From assembly GCF_004005495.1 (NCBI RefSeq), contig NZ_RZYA01000012.1, forward strand, positions 182,619-246,618: DNA of 64,000 nt, read 5' to 3'. This DNA is from Streptomyces antnestii (GTDB lineage Bacteria; Actinomycetota; Actinomycetes; Streptomycetales; Streptomycetaceae). Below are positions 1 to 8,324 of this stretch, one piece after another (position 1 is the first letter of the stretch; every line of letters begins with the position of its first letter). Under the pieces are notes generated by a model. The model did not search any database and was not told where the DNA came from. It was given only the letters and a program-made list of their open reading frames with translations. Both the position numbers and the translations under genes were made by a program.

Positions 1-89
1 TCGATCAGTACGGCCCCGTGCTCCACGAGCAGCCGGGACACCTCGCTCTTGCCGGCGCCGATTCCGCCGGTCAGGCCCACCTTCAGCAT
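1..89 (-). CDS. coaE: Dephospho-CoA kinase, N-terminal fragment
   Basis: The first 29 residues are present and the rest runs off the left edge. They begin MLKVGLTGGIGAGKSEVSRL, which contains a P-loop (GGIGAGKS) in the form typical of dephospho-CoA kinase, the last enzyme of coenzyme A synthesis (ATP-dependent 3'-phosphorylation of dephospho-CoA). The ATG is at 89-87. The position close to rpsA agrees with the usual Streptomyces order. Only the Walker A region can be judged, so another small kinase is formally possible, but residues and context agree. Confidence 0.85.
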   Translation of the reverse strand, partial: MLKVGLTGGIGAGKSEVSRLLVEHGAVLI

Positions 90-129
90 GCGGGCAGCTT
101 AGGCGAGGGCCCCCTGGCTGACCACAGCC

Positions 130-182
130 CCTATGCGCCTACGCGCCTATGCGTCCATACGTCTATGCGTCGCCTATACGTC
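130..182. repeat. Degenerate 8-9 bp tandem repeat over the PAC2 stop codon
   Basis: About six imperfect copies of a unit like CTATGCGCC or CTATACGTC lie head to tail. The stop codon of the PAC2 gene (174-176, read as TAG on the minus strand) is inside the last copies. No function is evident. It is one of several stop-codon-associated tandem repeats in this window. Confidence 0.7.
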
Positions 183-1112
183 GCCCTCGCGCTCGGCGAG
201 GAACTTCTCGAACTCCAGGCCGATCTCGTCGGCGGACGGGATGTCGGCGGGCTCCGCCAGCATGTTGCCCCGGCTCTCGGCGCCCGCCGCCGCGTCGTAC
301 TGGTGCTCAAGACCCTGGACGAGCGAGACGAGCTCCTCGTCGCCCTCCTGGATCTGCCGGTCGATCTCGGTCTGCGTGCGGTACGCCTCCGTGCGCAGCC
401 CGTGCGCCACGGACGGCAGCACCAGACCGGTCGCCGCCGTGATGGCCTCCAGGACGGTGAGCGCGGCGTCGGGGTACGGCGAGCGGGCGATGTAGTGCGG
501 TACGTGCGCGGCGACGCCGAGGACGTCGTGCCCTGCCTCCATGAGGCGGTACTCGACGAGGGACTCCGCGCTGCCGGGGACCTGCGCCTCGTCGAAGGGG
601 CTGCGGTGGCCGGGGACCAGCTCGGTCCTGTTGCCGTGCGGGGTGAGGCCGACGGGGCGCGTGTGCGGGACACCCATGGGGATCCCGTGGAAGTTGACCG
701 CGAGGCGGACGCCGAGCCGCTCGACGATCTCCTTCACGGCGGCGGCGAAGCGCTCCCACTCGACGTCCGGCTCGGGGCCGGAGAGCAGCAGGAAGGGCGC
801 GCCGGTGGCGTCCTGGACGAGCCGCACCTCCAGGGCGGGCACGTCGTAGTCCGTCCAGCGGTCGCGCCGGAAGGTGAGCAGCGGGCGGCGGGCCCGGTAG
901 TCGACCAGCCGGTCGTGGTCGAACCGCGCCACGACCTGGTGGGGCAGCGAGTCGAGGACCCGGTCGACGATCTGGTCACCGGTCTCACCCGCGTCGATGT
1001 ACCCGTCGAAGTGGTAGAGCATGACCAGTCCGGCCGACTCCTGGGCGAGCGCCATGTCCACCACGGCCAGGCCCTTCGGCTCCCATGCGTACAAACCCTG
1101 CGGATCAAGCAC
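174..1112 (-). CDS. PAC2 family protein
   Basis: A 312-residue protein of the PAC2 (proteasome assembly chaperone 2-like) family, common and conserved in actinobacteria. The bacterial members have no settled function; the archaeal and eukaryotic relatives act as proteasome assembly factors. The start is GTG at 1112, preceded by GAGGAG at 8 bases, giving MLDPQGLYAWEPKGLAVVD. The family features recognised are the N-terminal LVMLYHFDGYIDAGETG segment, the central LLLSGPEPDVEWERFAAAV segment and the acidic C-terminus. No signal peptide or membrane segment is seen. It is read in the same direction as the FAD oxidase upstream, about 110 bases away, so it may be co-transcribed. Confidence 0.85.
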   Translation of the reverse strand: MLDPQGLYAWEPKGLAVVDMALAQESAGLVMLYHFDGYIDAGETGDQIVDRVLDSLPHQVVARFDHDRLVDYRARRPLLTFRRDRWTDYDVPALEVRLVQDATGAPFLLLSGPEPDVEWERFAAAVKEIVERLGVRLAVNFHGIPMGVPHTRPVGLTPHGNRTELVPGHRSPFDEAQVPGSAESLVEYRLMEAGHDVLGVAAHVPHYIARSPYPDAALTVLEAITAATGLVLPSVAHGLRTEAYRTQTEIDRQIQEGDEELVSLVQGLEHQYDAAAGAESRGNMLAEPADIPSADEIGLEFEKFLAEREGDV

Positions 1113-1222
1113 TGTGACCGCTCCTCGCCTCTCCCCGTGTCTCTCTTGCAGAAGAACGTGCGGTGGGGCGCGGGCATTCCCTCCCGCGCCCCTTCACAGC
1201 GGGCTCTTGGCCGCCGTTCGCC

Positions 1223-2833
1223 TCAGGCGGACAGCACGCGCGCGTGGAGCTTGGTGACGGCCCGCCGCGCGGAGGTGAACGCTCCGTGCTGCCAGGCGTC
1301 GGTGTAACTGAGCCAGTCCCCCGCGAAGTAGACGCGCCCCGTGGGCTCGTTGAGGGGCTTGTAGCGGGGGTCGTCGGGGCCGCCGGGCGTGTCGTGCCAG
1401 GCGGCTTCCAGGTGCGGGGTCTGGCGCCAGTGGTGCGAGAAGGAGGAGGCGAGTTCGGTGCGGTACTTGTCGCCGTAGATCTTCACCCCGGCGGCCACGG
1501 CCCGCTTCTCCCGCTCACCCGGTGTGAGCTTCGCGTACGCGTCGGCGTCCGTGTCGTAGTTGTAGTAGCCGACGAGTACACCGCGCTCGCCGTGAAAGCC
1601 GTAGGACGGGTGCCAGATGTGCGTGACATCGAGGTCGGTCTCGGTGATGCCGCCGTAGATCTTGTGGTCGAGCTCCCACCAGCGGGACCGGTACTCCAGG
1701 CCGATCTTGCCCGCGGACTGCGGGGTGATGGCCTCCAGGGCGGACTGCACACCGGATCCGAGGTTGTGCGGGATCCTGGCGAGCATGTTGGGCGGCAGCG
1801 CGCCGACGCAGTAGTCGGCCTCGACGGCCCGGGTCCTGCCGCCCTGCGTGTACGTGACAGTGACCCCGCCGGCCGTCTGCGTGATCCTGCTGACGACAGC
1901 GCCCGTACGCACCTTGTGCGCGCCGATCGCCCGTGTCAGGGCCTTGGGTATCTGGTCCATTCCGCCGACGGGCTGGAACATCAGCATGGCCTGGTCGAAG
2001 CCGAACTCGAAGGAGAAGTACCGTCCGACGCCGCTGGCGAACACGTCCGACGCGGACGGCACGTCGCCGAGCAGTACGCCGGGCGTCCCGGTGGCGGCCG
2101 GAACCGTGGTGTAGCCGCGGCGCTCCCCGCCCTTGTACGTGAGTTTGTCGCCGAGGTCCCCGAAGTCCTTGAGGAACTCCATGAGGCGGTCCTGGTCGGA
2201 CGCGGTGAGTTCCTTGTCGAGGGCGCCCTTGTCCGTGGCCTTGGCCAGCAACTCCGCCACGTAGCCGTACACATCGGCTTTGGCGGTGCGGTAGCGCACG
2301 GGCGCGGTCATGCCGGCGGACTCATTGTAGAGGTACGCGTCGGCGTTCGTGTTCGTGAACACCTCGACGGGTACGCCGAGTTCGCGGCAGTAGTCGAGCG
2401 TGACCATCCACTGCGGCAGCCGCGCGGGCCCGGCGTTGAGGTACTGCCCCTGGGAGAAGCGCGCGGTCTGCCGGTTGCCGTACAGGTCGACGGTGCTGTC
2501 GCCGCCGCGCACGGTGAAGTTGCGGCCGCCGGTGCGGTCCCTGGCCTCCAGGACCGTACAGTCGTAGCCCGCCTTGCCCAGTTCGTACGCCGTCGCGAGT
2601 CCGGCGATGCCGCCGCCCACGACGACGACCTTGGCGGCGCCGCGTCCGGTGAGCGTGAAGTCGCCCGACTTCGGTGCGCTGTAGGCCTGTTCGCGGGATG
2701 CCGCCTGTGCGGTGGGGGCGAGACCGAGGGCGCCCATGGTGGCGAACATCGCTCCCGCACCGCCTGTCACACCGACGTGGCGCAGGAAGGCCCGGCGACT
2801 CGTGCCCGTCTCCGGTCGCTGCTGTACTGCCAT
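1223..2833 (-). CDS. Tat-exported flavin monoamine oxidase family protein
   Basis: A 536-residue FAD-dependent amine oxidase (flavin-containing amine oxidoreductase fold), likely oxidising an amine or amino acid outside the membrane with release of hydrogen peroxide; the substrate cannot be read from sequence. Residues 13-18 (RRAFLR) and the following hydrophobic stretch to AQA form a twin-arginine signal. The FAD site is VVGGGIAGL at about 71-79, with the ribose-binding Glu at about 96 (EARDRTGG). The C-terminal FAD motif is VYFAGDWLSYTDAWQHGAF. I chose ATG at 2833 because AGGGGAG precedes it by 7 bases; a GTG six codons upstream overlaps that site and is less likely. Confidence 0.88.
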   Translation of the reverse strand: MAVQQRPETGTSRRAFLRHVGVTGGAGAMFATMGALGLAPTAQAASREQAYSAPKSGDFTLTGRGAAKVVVVGGGIAGLATAYELGKAGYDCTVLEARDRTGGRNFTVRGGDSTVDLYGNRQTARFSQGQYLNAGPARLPQWMVTLDYCRELGVPVEVFTNTNADAYLYNESAGMTAPVRYRTAKADVYGYVAELLAKATDKGALDKELTASDQDRLMEFLKDFGDLGDKLTYKGGERRGYTTVPAATGTPGVLLGDVPSASDVFASGVGRYFSFEFGFDQAMLMFQPVGGMDQIPKALTRAIGAHKVRTGAVVSRITQTAGGVTVTYTQGGRTRAVEADYCVGALPPNMLARIPHNLGSGVQSALEAITPQSAGKIGLEYRSRWWELDHKIYGGITETDLDVTHIWHPSYGFHGERGVLVGYYNYDTDADAYAKLTPGEREKRAVAAGVKIYGDKYRTELASSFSHHWRQTPHLEAAWHDTPGGPDDPRYKPLNEPTGRVYFAGDWLSYTDAWQHGAFTSARRAVTKLHARVLSA

Positions 2834-3012
2834 GCTGACGGCTCCCCTCACGATCTTGGATGATCCGGGGATCCTGGCAACGGCCTGTTACGGCACGAGA
2901 GTTACTCGTGTATCCACCACGTTTCTCTCCGCGCACACAAAAGGAAGCGGGCCCGCACCAAAAGGTGCGGGCCCGCTTCAACTACGACTCACCGAACCCC
3001 GAAGGGATCAGG

Positions 3013-4515
3013 TCAGCTCTGGCCGCCGGCCAGCTTCTCACGCAGCGCGGCAAGCGCCTCGTCCGAAGCAAGGGCGCCCGAGGTGTCGTCCGACTCCGAG
3101 GAGTACGAACCGCCACCGGAGGCGGCCGGAGCCGCACCGGCGCCGGCGACGGCACCCTCGGCCTCGGCCTGCGCGTCGGCCTCGCGGGACTTGATGACCT
3201 GAGCCTGGTGCTGCTCGAAGCGCTGCTGCGCCTCGGCGTACTGGGTCTCCCAGGCCTCGCGCTGGGTCTCGTAGCCCTCGAGCCAGTCGTTGGTCTCGGG
3301 GTCGAAGCCCTCGGGGTAGATGTAGTTGCCCTGGTCGTCGTACGACGCGGCCATGCCGTACAGGGTCGGGTCGAACTCGACCGCCGACGGGTCGGCACCG
3401 AAGGCCTCGTTGGCCTGCTTCAGCGAGAGGCTGATGCGGCGACGCTCGAGGTCGATGTCGATGACCTTGACGAAGATCTCGTCGTTGACCTGGACGACCT
3501 GCTCCGGGATCTCCACGTGGCGCTCGGCCAGCTCGGAGATGTGGACCAGACCCTCGATGCCCTCGTCCACGCGGACGAACGCACCGAACGGAACCAGCTT
3601 CGTGACCTTGCCGGGGACGACCTGGCCGATCTGGTGCGTACGGGCGAACTGCTGCCACGGGTCTTCCTGCGTCGCCTTCAGCGACAGGGAGACACGCTCG
3701 CGGTCCATGTCCACGTCGAGGACCTCGACGGTGACTTCCTGGCCGACCTCGACAACCTCGGACGGGTGGTCGATGTGCTTCCAGGACAGCTCGGAGACGT
3801 GCACGAGACCGTCGACGCCGCCCAGGTCCACGAAGGCACCGAAGTTGACGATCGAGGAAACGACGCCGGAGCGGACCTGACCCTTCTGGAGGGTCGTGAG
3901 GAACGTCTGGCGGACCTCGGACTGGGTCTGCTCGAGCCAGGCACGGCGGGACAGGACCACGTTGTTGCGGTTCTTGTCCAGCTCGATGATCTTGGCCTCG
4001 AGCTCCTTGCCCACGTAGGGCTGGAGGTCGCGGACGCGGCGCATCTCGACGAGGGAGGCCGGCAGGAAGCCACGGAGGCCGATGTCGAGGATGAGACCAC
4101 CCTTGACGACCTCGATGACGGTACCGGTGACGATGCCGTCTTCTTCCTTGATCTTCTCGATCGTGCCCCAGGCACGCTCGTACTGAGCGCGCTTCTTGGA
4201 CAGGATCAGACGGCCTTCCTTGTCCTCCTTCTGGAGAACCAGGGCCTCGATCTCGTCGCCGACCTTGACGACCTCGTTCGGGTCGACGTCGTGCTTGATC
4301 GAGAGCTCGCGGCTCGGGATGACGCCTTCGGTCTTGTAACCGATGTCGAGCAGGACCTCGTCCCGGTCGACCTTCACGATGACGCCGTCGACGATGTCGC
4401 CGTCGTTGAAGTACTTGATCGTCTCGTCGATCGCGGCGAGGAAGGCTTCCTCGTTACCGATGTCGTTGACCGCTACCTGCGGGGTGGTGGCGGTGGTCTC
4501 GGTGCTGCTCGTCAT
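3013..4515 (-). CDS. rpsA: 30S ribosomal protein S1
   Basis: A 500-residue S1 protein that helps the 30S subunit bind and unfold mRNA leaders. Four S1 RNA-binding domains follow in order at about 36-105, 123-189, 208-277 and 293-362. The third and fourth carry the usual NFGAFVDLGG and PFGAFVRV motifs and the LVHISELAERH type ending. Four domains rather than the six of E. coli is normal for actinobacteria. The C-terminal tail of about 110 residues is acidic, glutamine/alanine/serine-rich and probably disordered. The start is ATG at 4515 (MTSSTETTATTPQ); the open frame extends further upstream but that part lies in the leader after a clear promoter and is not S1-like. Confidence 0.97.
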   Translation of the reverse strand: MTSSTETTATTPQVAVNDIGNEEAFLAAIDETIKYFNDGDIVDGVIVKVDRDEVLLDIGYKTEGVIPSRELSIKHDVDPNEVVKVGDEIEALVLQKEDKEGRLILSKKRAQYERAWGTIEKIKEEDGIVTGTVIEVVKGGLILDIGLRGFLPASLVEMRRVRDLQPYVGKELEAKIIELDKNRNNVVLSRRAWLEQTQSEVRQTFLTTLQKGQVRSGVVSSIVNFGAFVDLGGVDGLVHVSELSWKHIDHPSEVVEVGQEVTVEVLDVDMDRERVSLSLKATQEDPWQQFARTHQIGQVVPGKVTKLVPFGAFVRVDEGIEGLVHISELAERHVEIPEQVVQVNDEIFVKVIDIDLERRRISLSLKQANEAFGADPSAVEFDPTLYGMAASYDDQGNYIYPEGFDPETNDWLEGYETQREAWETQYAEAQQRFEQHQAQVIKSREADAQAEAEGAVAGAGAAPAASGGGSYSSESDDTSGALASDEALAALREKLAGGQS

Positions 4516-4627
4516 GTGGGTAAGGGCTCCGGCGGACATTGAAGTCGTAGGTACTGCTACGCCGGGAGCCCGTGATCGCACTGCAGAAGCCGGACAGCTC
4601 AGGAAGCGCCACTCCGGAAGGGGGGCG

Positions 4628-4694
4628 CCTCGTTTACCGAGGGGACATACATACAGATGCGAGCGCAGCCTGCTACGTCTGAGGAGCGCAGGCT
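4628..4694 (-). other. Structured leader of rpsA mRNA
   Basis: Between the promoter and the rpsA start lie about 190 transcribed bases with two inverted repeats. CCTCG/CGAGG encloses a 5-base loop at 4628-4642, and AGCCTGC/GCAGGCT pairs across 4667-4694. S1 controls its own translation through its leader in E. coli, so a folded leader here could serve autoregulation. That role is inferred; the hairpins are seen. The rest of the gene-free stretch 4516-4864 shows nothing else I can name beyond the promoter. Confidence 0.4.
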
Positions 4695-4709
4695 CGCAGC
4701 GCAACTTGT

Positions 4710-4738
4710 AGCATACGGGGGCAGCCGGACAGGGTCAA
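4710..4738 (-). promoter_or_regulatory. Housekeeping-type promoter of rpsA
   Basis: On the minus strand TTGACC (4738-4733) and TATGCT (4715-4710) are separated by exactly 17 bases, matching the principal vegetative sigma factor (HrdB) consensus. The transcription start would be near 4703, giving a leader of about 190 bases for rpsA. Confidence 0.75.
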
Positions 4739-4864
4739 TGCGCGAACGCGCACACCCGGGGCGGAACGCCACATACCCGGCACAAAACCTGTCGCACGAG
4801 GCCACGCGGGCCGCGTCACCCATCGTCGCGACGGGTTGAACGGAAGAGTACGACTAGGGAGCCC

Positions 4865-5680
4865 ATCATCCAAGAGCCCGAACCGTCCGAACCTGAGGCG
4901 ACCCGGCGTGACGCCGGAGTCACAGAGAGTTCCCGCGCCAATCGCGGCTGGTGGGACAGGAACGCGGACGACTACCAGGTCGAGCACGGCACGTTCCTCG
5001 GGGACGACCGTTTCGTATGGGGACCCGAGGGCCTCGACGAGGTGGAGGCCGAGCTGCTCGGCCCGCCGGAGGACCTGAAGGGCAAGTCCGTCCTGGAGAT
5101 CGGCGCGGGCGCGGCGCAGTGCTCGCGCTGGCTCGCCGCCCAGGGCGCGCACCCCGTCGCCCTCGACCTCTCCCACCGCCAGCTCCAGCACGCCCTGCGC
5201 ATCGACGGCGGCGCGGTGCCGCTGGTGGAGGCGGACGCCGGCGCGCTGCCCTTCGCGGACGGCTCGTTCGACCTGGCCTGCTCCGCGTACGGGGCGCTCC
5301 CCTTCGTCGCCGATCCCGTGCGCGTACTGAAGGACGTGCACCGGGTGCTGCGGCCGGGCGGGCGGTTCGTGTTCTCGGTGACGCATCCGATCCGCTGGGC
5401 GTTCCCGGACGAGCCGGGTCCGGAGGGCCTGTCCGTGGCGGCTTCCTACTTCGACCGCACTCCTTATGTGGAGCAGGACGACGAGGGGCACGCCGTGTAC
5501 GTGGAGCACCACAGGACGGTCGGTGACCGGGTGCGTGACGTGGTGGCCGGCGGTTTCCGGCTCGTGGACCTCGTGGAGCCGGAGTGGCCCGCGTGGAACA
5601 CGCAGGAGTGGGGCGGCTGGTCCCCGCTGCGCGGCAGCCTGATCCCGGGGACGGCGATCTTCGTCTGCGAGCGGAGCTGA
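4865..5680 (+). CDS. Class I SAM-dependent methyltransferase with apparent ATC start
   Basis: A methyltransferase of about 271 residues. The SAM site is VLEIGAGAAQCSRWLAAQG, followed by the VALDLSHRQLQHA acidic loop and the DLACSAYGALPFV motif IV region, as in the UbiE/class I family; the substrate is unknown. The family-like sequence starts well upstream of the first in-frame GTG (5042): residues such as SSRANRGWWDRNADDYQVEHG are coded from about 4928. No ATG, GTG, TTG or CTG occurs in that frame up to the preceding stop. AGGGAG at 4856-4861 sits in front of ATC ATC (4865 and 4868), so initiation at ATC is the best reading. A sequencing or mutation change of an original ATG is the alternative. 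Confidence 0.8.
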   Translation: MIQEPEPSEPEATRRDAGVTESSRANRGWWDRNADDYQVEHGTFLGDDRFVWGPEGLDEVEAELLGPPEDLKGKSVLEIGAGAAQCSRWLAAQGAHPVALDLSHRQLQHALRIDGGAVPLVEADAGALPFADGSFDLACSAYGALPFVADPVRVLKDVHRVLRPGGRFVFSVTHPIRWAFPDEPGPEGLSVAASYFDRTPYVEQDDEGHAVYVEHHRTVGDRVRDVVAGGFRLVDLVEPEWPAWNTQEWGGWSPLRGSLIPGTAIFVCERS

Positions 5681-5714
5681 GCAGAGCCAAGAAGAGCTGA
5701 GCTGAGCAGAGCCA
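5674..5714. repeat. Direct repeat over the methyltransferase stop codon
   Basis: GAGCTGAGCAGAGCCA occurs at 5674-5689 and again at 5699-5714, 25 bases apart, with an extra GAGCTGA in between. The first copy contains the stop codon of the methyltransferase gene (5678-5680). No dyad or function is evident. Confidence 0.75.
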
Positions 5715-5759
5715 GAGGGGGTTACCCCTGGCACCCGTCCGGGGGGAGAGACTGGGCGG

Positions 5760-8276
5760 GTGATCCGTGACGACGCTCTGGACCTGCCCGTACGCAGTGC
5801 GCTGCCCGGCCTGCGCGATGCCCTCGACGGGCCCGCGGCGCCGGGCGGTGCCGTTCTCGTCGCGCCTCCGGGGACGGGCAAGACGACGTTGGTGCCGCTG
5901 GTGCTCGCCGGGCTCGTCGGTGACGGGCCCGCGCGGCGTGTCGTCGTCGCCGAGCCGCGGCGGATCGCGGCGCGGGCGGCGGCGCGGCGCATGGCATGGC
6001 TGCTCGGCGAGAAGGCCGGGGAGAGCGTCGGTTACACGGTGCGCGGTGAGCGGGTGATGGGGCGCCACGCGCGCGTGGAGGTCGTCACGACGGGTGTGCT
6101 CCTGCAGCGGCTCCAGCGTGACCAGGAGCTGGCGGGCGTGGATGTCGTGATGCTCGACGAGGTCCACGAGCGGCATCTGGACGCGGACACCGTCGCGGCG
6201 TTCCTGTGCGACGTGCGGGACGCGCTGCGGCCGGAGCTGCGGCTCGTGGCGGCGTCGGCGACGACGGACGCGCAGGGATGGGCACGGCTGCTCGGCGGGG
6301 TGCCCGTGGTCGAGGCCGAGGGAATCTCGTATCCCGTGGAGACGGTGTGGGCGCCGCCCGCGCGTGCGGTGCGGCCGCCGCACGGGATGCGGGTGGATCC
6401 GGCGCTGCTCACGCACGTGGCGTCGGTGGTGCGGCGGGCGCTGCGGGAACGGGACGGCGACGTGCTGTGTTTCCTGCCGGGGGTCGGCGAGATCGCGCGG
6501 GTGGCCGGGCAGCTGGGCGGCCTGGGCGAGGTGGACGTGCTCCAGGTGCACGGGCGGGCGCCGGCCGCGGTGCAGGACGCGGTGCTCTCGCCGGGTGAGC
6601 GGCGGCGGGTCGTGCTCGCGACATCGGTGGCCGAGTCGTCGCTGACGGTTCCCGGGGTGCGGGTCGTGGTGGACTCGGGGCTCGCGCGGGAGCCCCGCGT
6701 GGACCATGCGCGGGGGCTGAGCGCCCTGACGACGGTGCGGGCCTCGCAGGCGGCCGGGCGGCAGCGGGCGGGCCGTGCCGGGCGTGAGGCGCCCGGGGCG
6801 GTGTACCGGTGCTGGACGGAGGCGGAGGACGGGCGGCTGCCGCGGTTCCCCGCTCCGGAGATCAAGGTGGCCGACCTGACGGCGTTCGCGTTGCAGACGG
6901 CGTGCTGGGGCGCCCCGGACGCGTCCGGGCTCGCGCTCCTCGACGCTCCCCCGGAGGGGGCGATGGCGGCGGCCCGGTCCGTCCTGACGGCGATCGGCGC
7001 GGTCGAGTCGGACTCGGGACGGGCCACGGAGCGCGGCGCCCGCCTGGCGGGCCTCGGCCTGCATCCGCGCCTCGCCCGCGCCCTCCTGGACGCGGCCCCG
7101 CTGGTGGGCGCCCGCCGCGCGGCGGAGGTGGTCGCCCTGCTGAGCGAGGAGCCCCCGCGCGAGTACGGCGACGATCTGGCCGCCGCCTGGCGCACCGCGC
7201 GCCGTGGCGCCGACGCGTACGGGGCCCGCTGGAAGACGGAGGTACGGCGGCTCTCGGGTGCCGTCGGTCAAGTTTCGGCGGGGGCGGCGTCCGGGGACCT
7301 GACGGAGGACCGGGTCGCCGGGATCGTCGCCGCGCTCGCGTTTCCCGAGCGGGTGGGGCGGGGGCGGGACGGCGAGTATCTGATGGTGTCCGGGACCCGG
7401 GCCGGGCTCGGGGAAGGCTCCGGGCTGCGGGGCGCGCCGTGGATCGCCGTCGCGGTCGCCGACCGGCCGGTGGGCGCCGGGCACGCGCGCGTGCGGCTCG
7501 CCGCGGTCGTCGACGAGGAGGTCGCGCTGCGGGCCGCCGCCCCGCTGCACTCGGAGGGCGACGAAGTGGCGTGGGCCGACGGGGAGTTGGTGGCGCGGCA
7601 CGTCGAGCGGCTCGGCGCGGTGGAACTCGCCGTGCGCCCGCTGAAGCAGGCCGCCCCGGGTCTCGTACGCGAGGCGTTGAAGGAGGGGCTGCGGCGGGAG
7701 GGGTTCGGTCTTCTGCGGTGGTCGCGGGAGGCCGGGGAGCTGCGGGAGCGGCTCGCGTTCCTGCACGGGACGCTGGGCGCGCCCTGGCCCGACGTGTCGG
7801 ACGACGCGCTGCACGCGCGCGTGGACGAGTGGCTGGAGCCGGAGCTGGGCAAGGCGCGGCGGCGGGCCGATCTGGGCCGGATCGACGCGGGCCAGGCGCT
7901 GCGGCGGCTGCTCCCGTGGGCGAGCGGTGACGCGGCCCGCCTCGACGAGCTGGCGCCCGAGCGCTTCGAGGTGCCGAGCGGTTCCCGTATCCGGATCGAC
8001 TACGCGAACCCCGAACAGCCGGTCCTTGCCGTGAAGTTGCAGGAGATGTTCGGGCTGCACGAGTCCCCGCGCCTGGCCGGCGTGCCGGTCCTGGTGCATC
8101 TGCTGTCGCCGGCGGGGCGTCCGGCGGCGGTGACCGCGGATCTCGCGTCGTTCTGGCGCGAGGGGTACCGGGCGGTGCGGGCCGAGCTGCGCGGCCGGTA
8201 CCCGAAGCATCCGTGGCCGGAGGATCCGGCCGGGGCGGTGGCGACACGGCACACGAGCGCGCGGCTCAGGCGCTGA
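5760..8276 (+). CDS. hrpB: ATP-dependent helicase HrpB
   Basis: An 838-residue DEAH/RHA-type helicase of the bacterial HrpB family. Its motifs are in order: Walker A APPGTGKT (35-42), DEVHERH motif II (about 133), SATTD motif III, and the QAAGRQRAGRAGR motif VI (about 330-342). The ratchet/HA2 region and the HrpB-specific C-terminal domain follow, ending with PKHPWPEDP, which is typical of this family. Length agrees with HrpB (about 800-850). The cellular role is poorly defined, probably RNA metabolism. The start is GTG at 5760; a purine-rich GGGGGAGAG lies about 12 bases upstream. A very long open frame on the opposite strand is only a shadow. Confidence 0.93.
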   Translation: MIRDDALDLPVRSALPGLRDALDGPAAPGGAVLVAPPGTGKTTLVPLVLAGLVGDGPARRVVVAEPRRIAARAAARRMAWLLGEKAGESVGYTVRGERVMGRHARVEVVTTGVLLQRLQRDQELAGVDVVMLDEVHERHLDADTVAAFLCDVRDALRPELRLVAASATTDAQGWARLLGGVPVVEAEGISYPVETVWAPPARAVRPPHGMRVDPALLTHVASVVRRALRERDGDVLCFLPGVGEIARVAGQLGGLGEVDVLQVHGRAPAAVQDAVLSPGERRRVVLATSVAESSLTVPGVRVVVDSGLAREPRVDHARGLSALTTVRASQAAGRQRAGRAGREAPGAVYRCWTEAEDGRLPRFPAPEIKVADLTAFALQTACWGAPDASGLALLDAPPEGAMAAARSVLTAIGAVESDSGRATERGARLAGLGLHPRLARALLDAAPLVGARRAAEVVALLSEEPPREYGDDLAAAWRTARRGADAYGARWKTEVRRLSGAVGQVSAGAASGDLTEDRVAGIVAALAFPERVGRGRDGEYLMVSGTRAGLGEGSGLRGAPWIAVAVADRPVGAGHARVRLAAVVDEEVALRAAAPLHSEGDEVAWADGELVARHVERLGAVELAVRPLKQAAPGLVREALKEGLRREGFGLLRWSREAGELRERLAFLHGTLGAPWPDVSDDALHARVDEWLEPELGKARRRADLGRIDAGQALRRLLPWASGDAARLDELAPERFEVPSGSRIRIDYANPEQPVLAVKLQEMFGLHESPRLAGVPVLVHLLSPAGRPAAVTADLASFWREGYRAVRAELRGRYPKHPWPEDPAGAVATRHTSARLRR

Positions 8277-8324
8277 CGGACGTCAGACACTGACGGACGT
8301 CAGGCACTGACAGGCATCAGGCGC
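8273..8324. repeat. 17-bp palindromic tandem repeat across convergent stops
   Basis: Units CTGACGGACGTCAGACA (8273), CTGACGGACGTCAGGCA (8290) and CTGACAGGCATCAGGCG (8307) follow each other at exactly 17 bases, with a partial fourth copy. Each of the first two contains the palindrome CTGACG-GA-CGTCAG. The array includes the stop codons of both hrpB (8274-8276) and the DUF3068 gene (8317-8319). It may work as a bidirectional terminator. Confidence 0.85.

Noticed and set aside
4920..8252. 1110-residue open frame on the minus strand opposite hrpB
   Set aside because: It is a shadow of hrpB in GC-rich DNA: Arg/Pro/His-rich, no domain, no ribosome site, while the plus strand has all helicase motifs.
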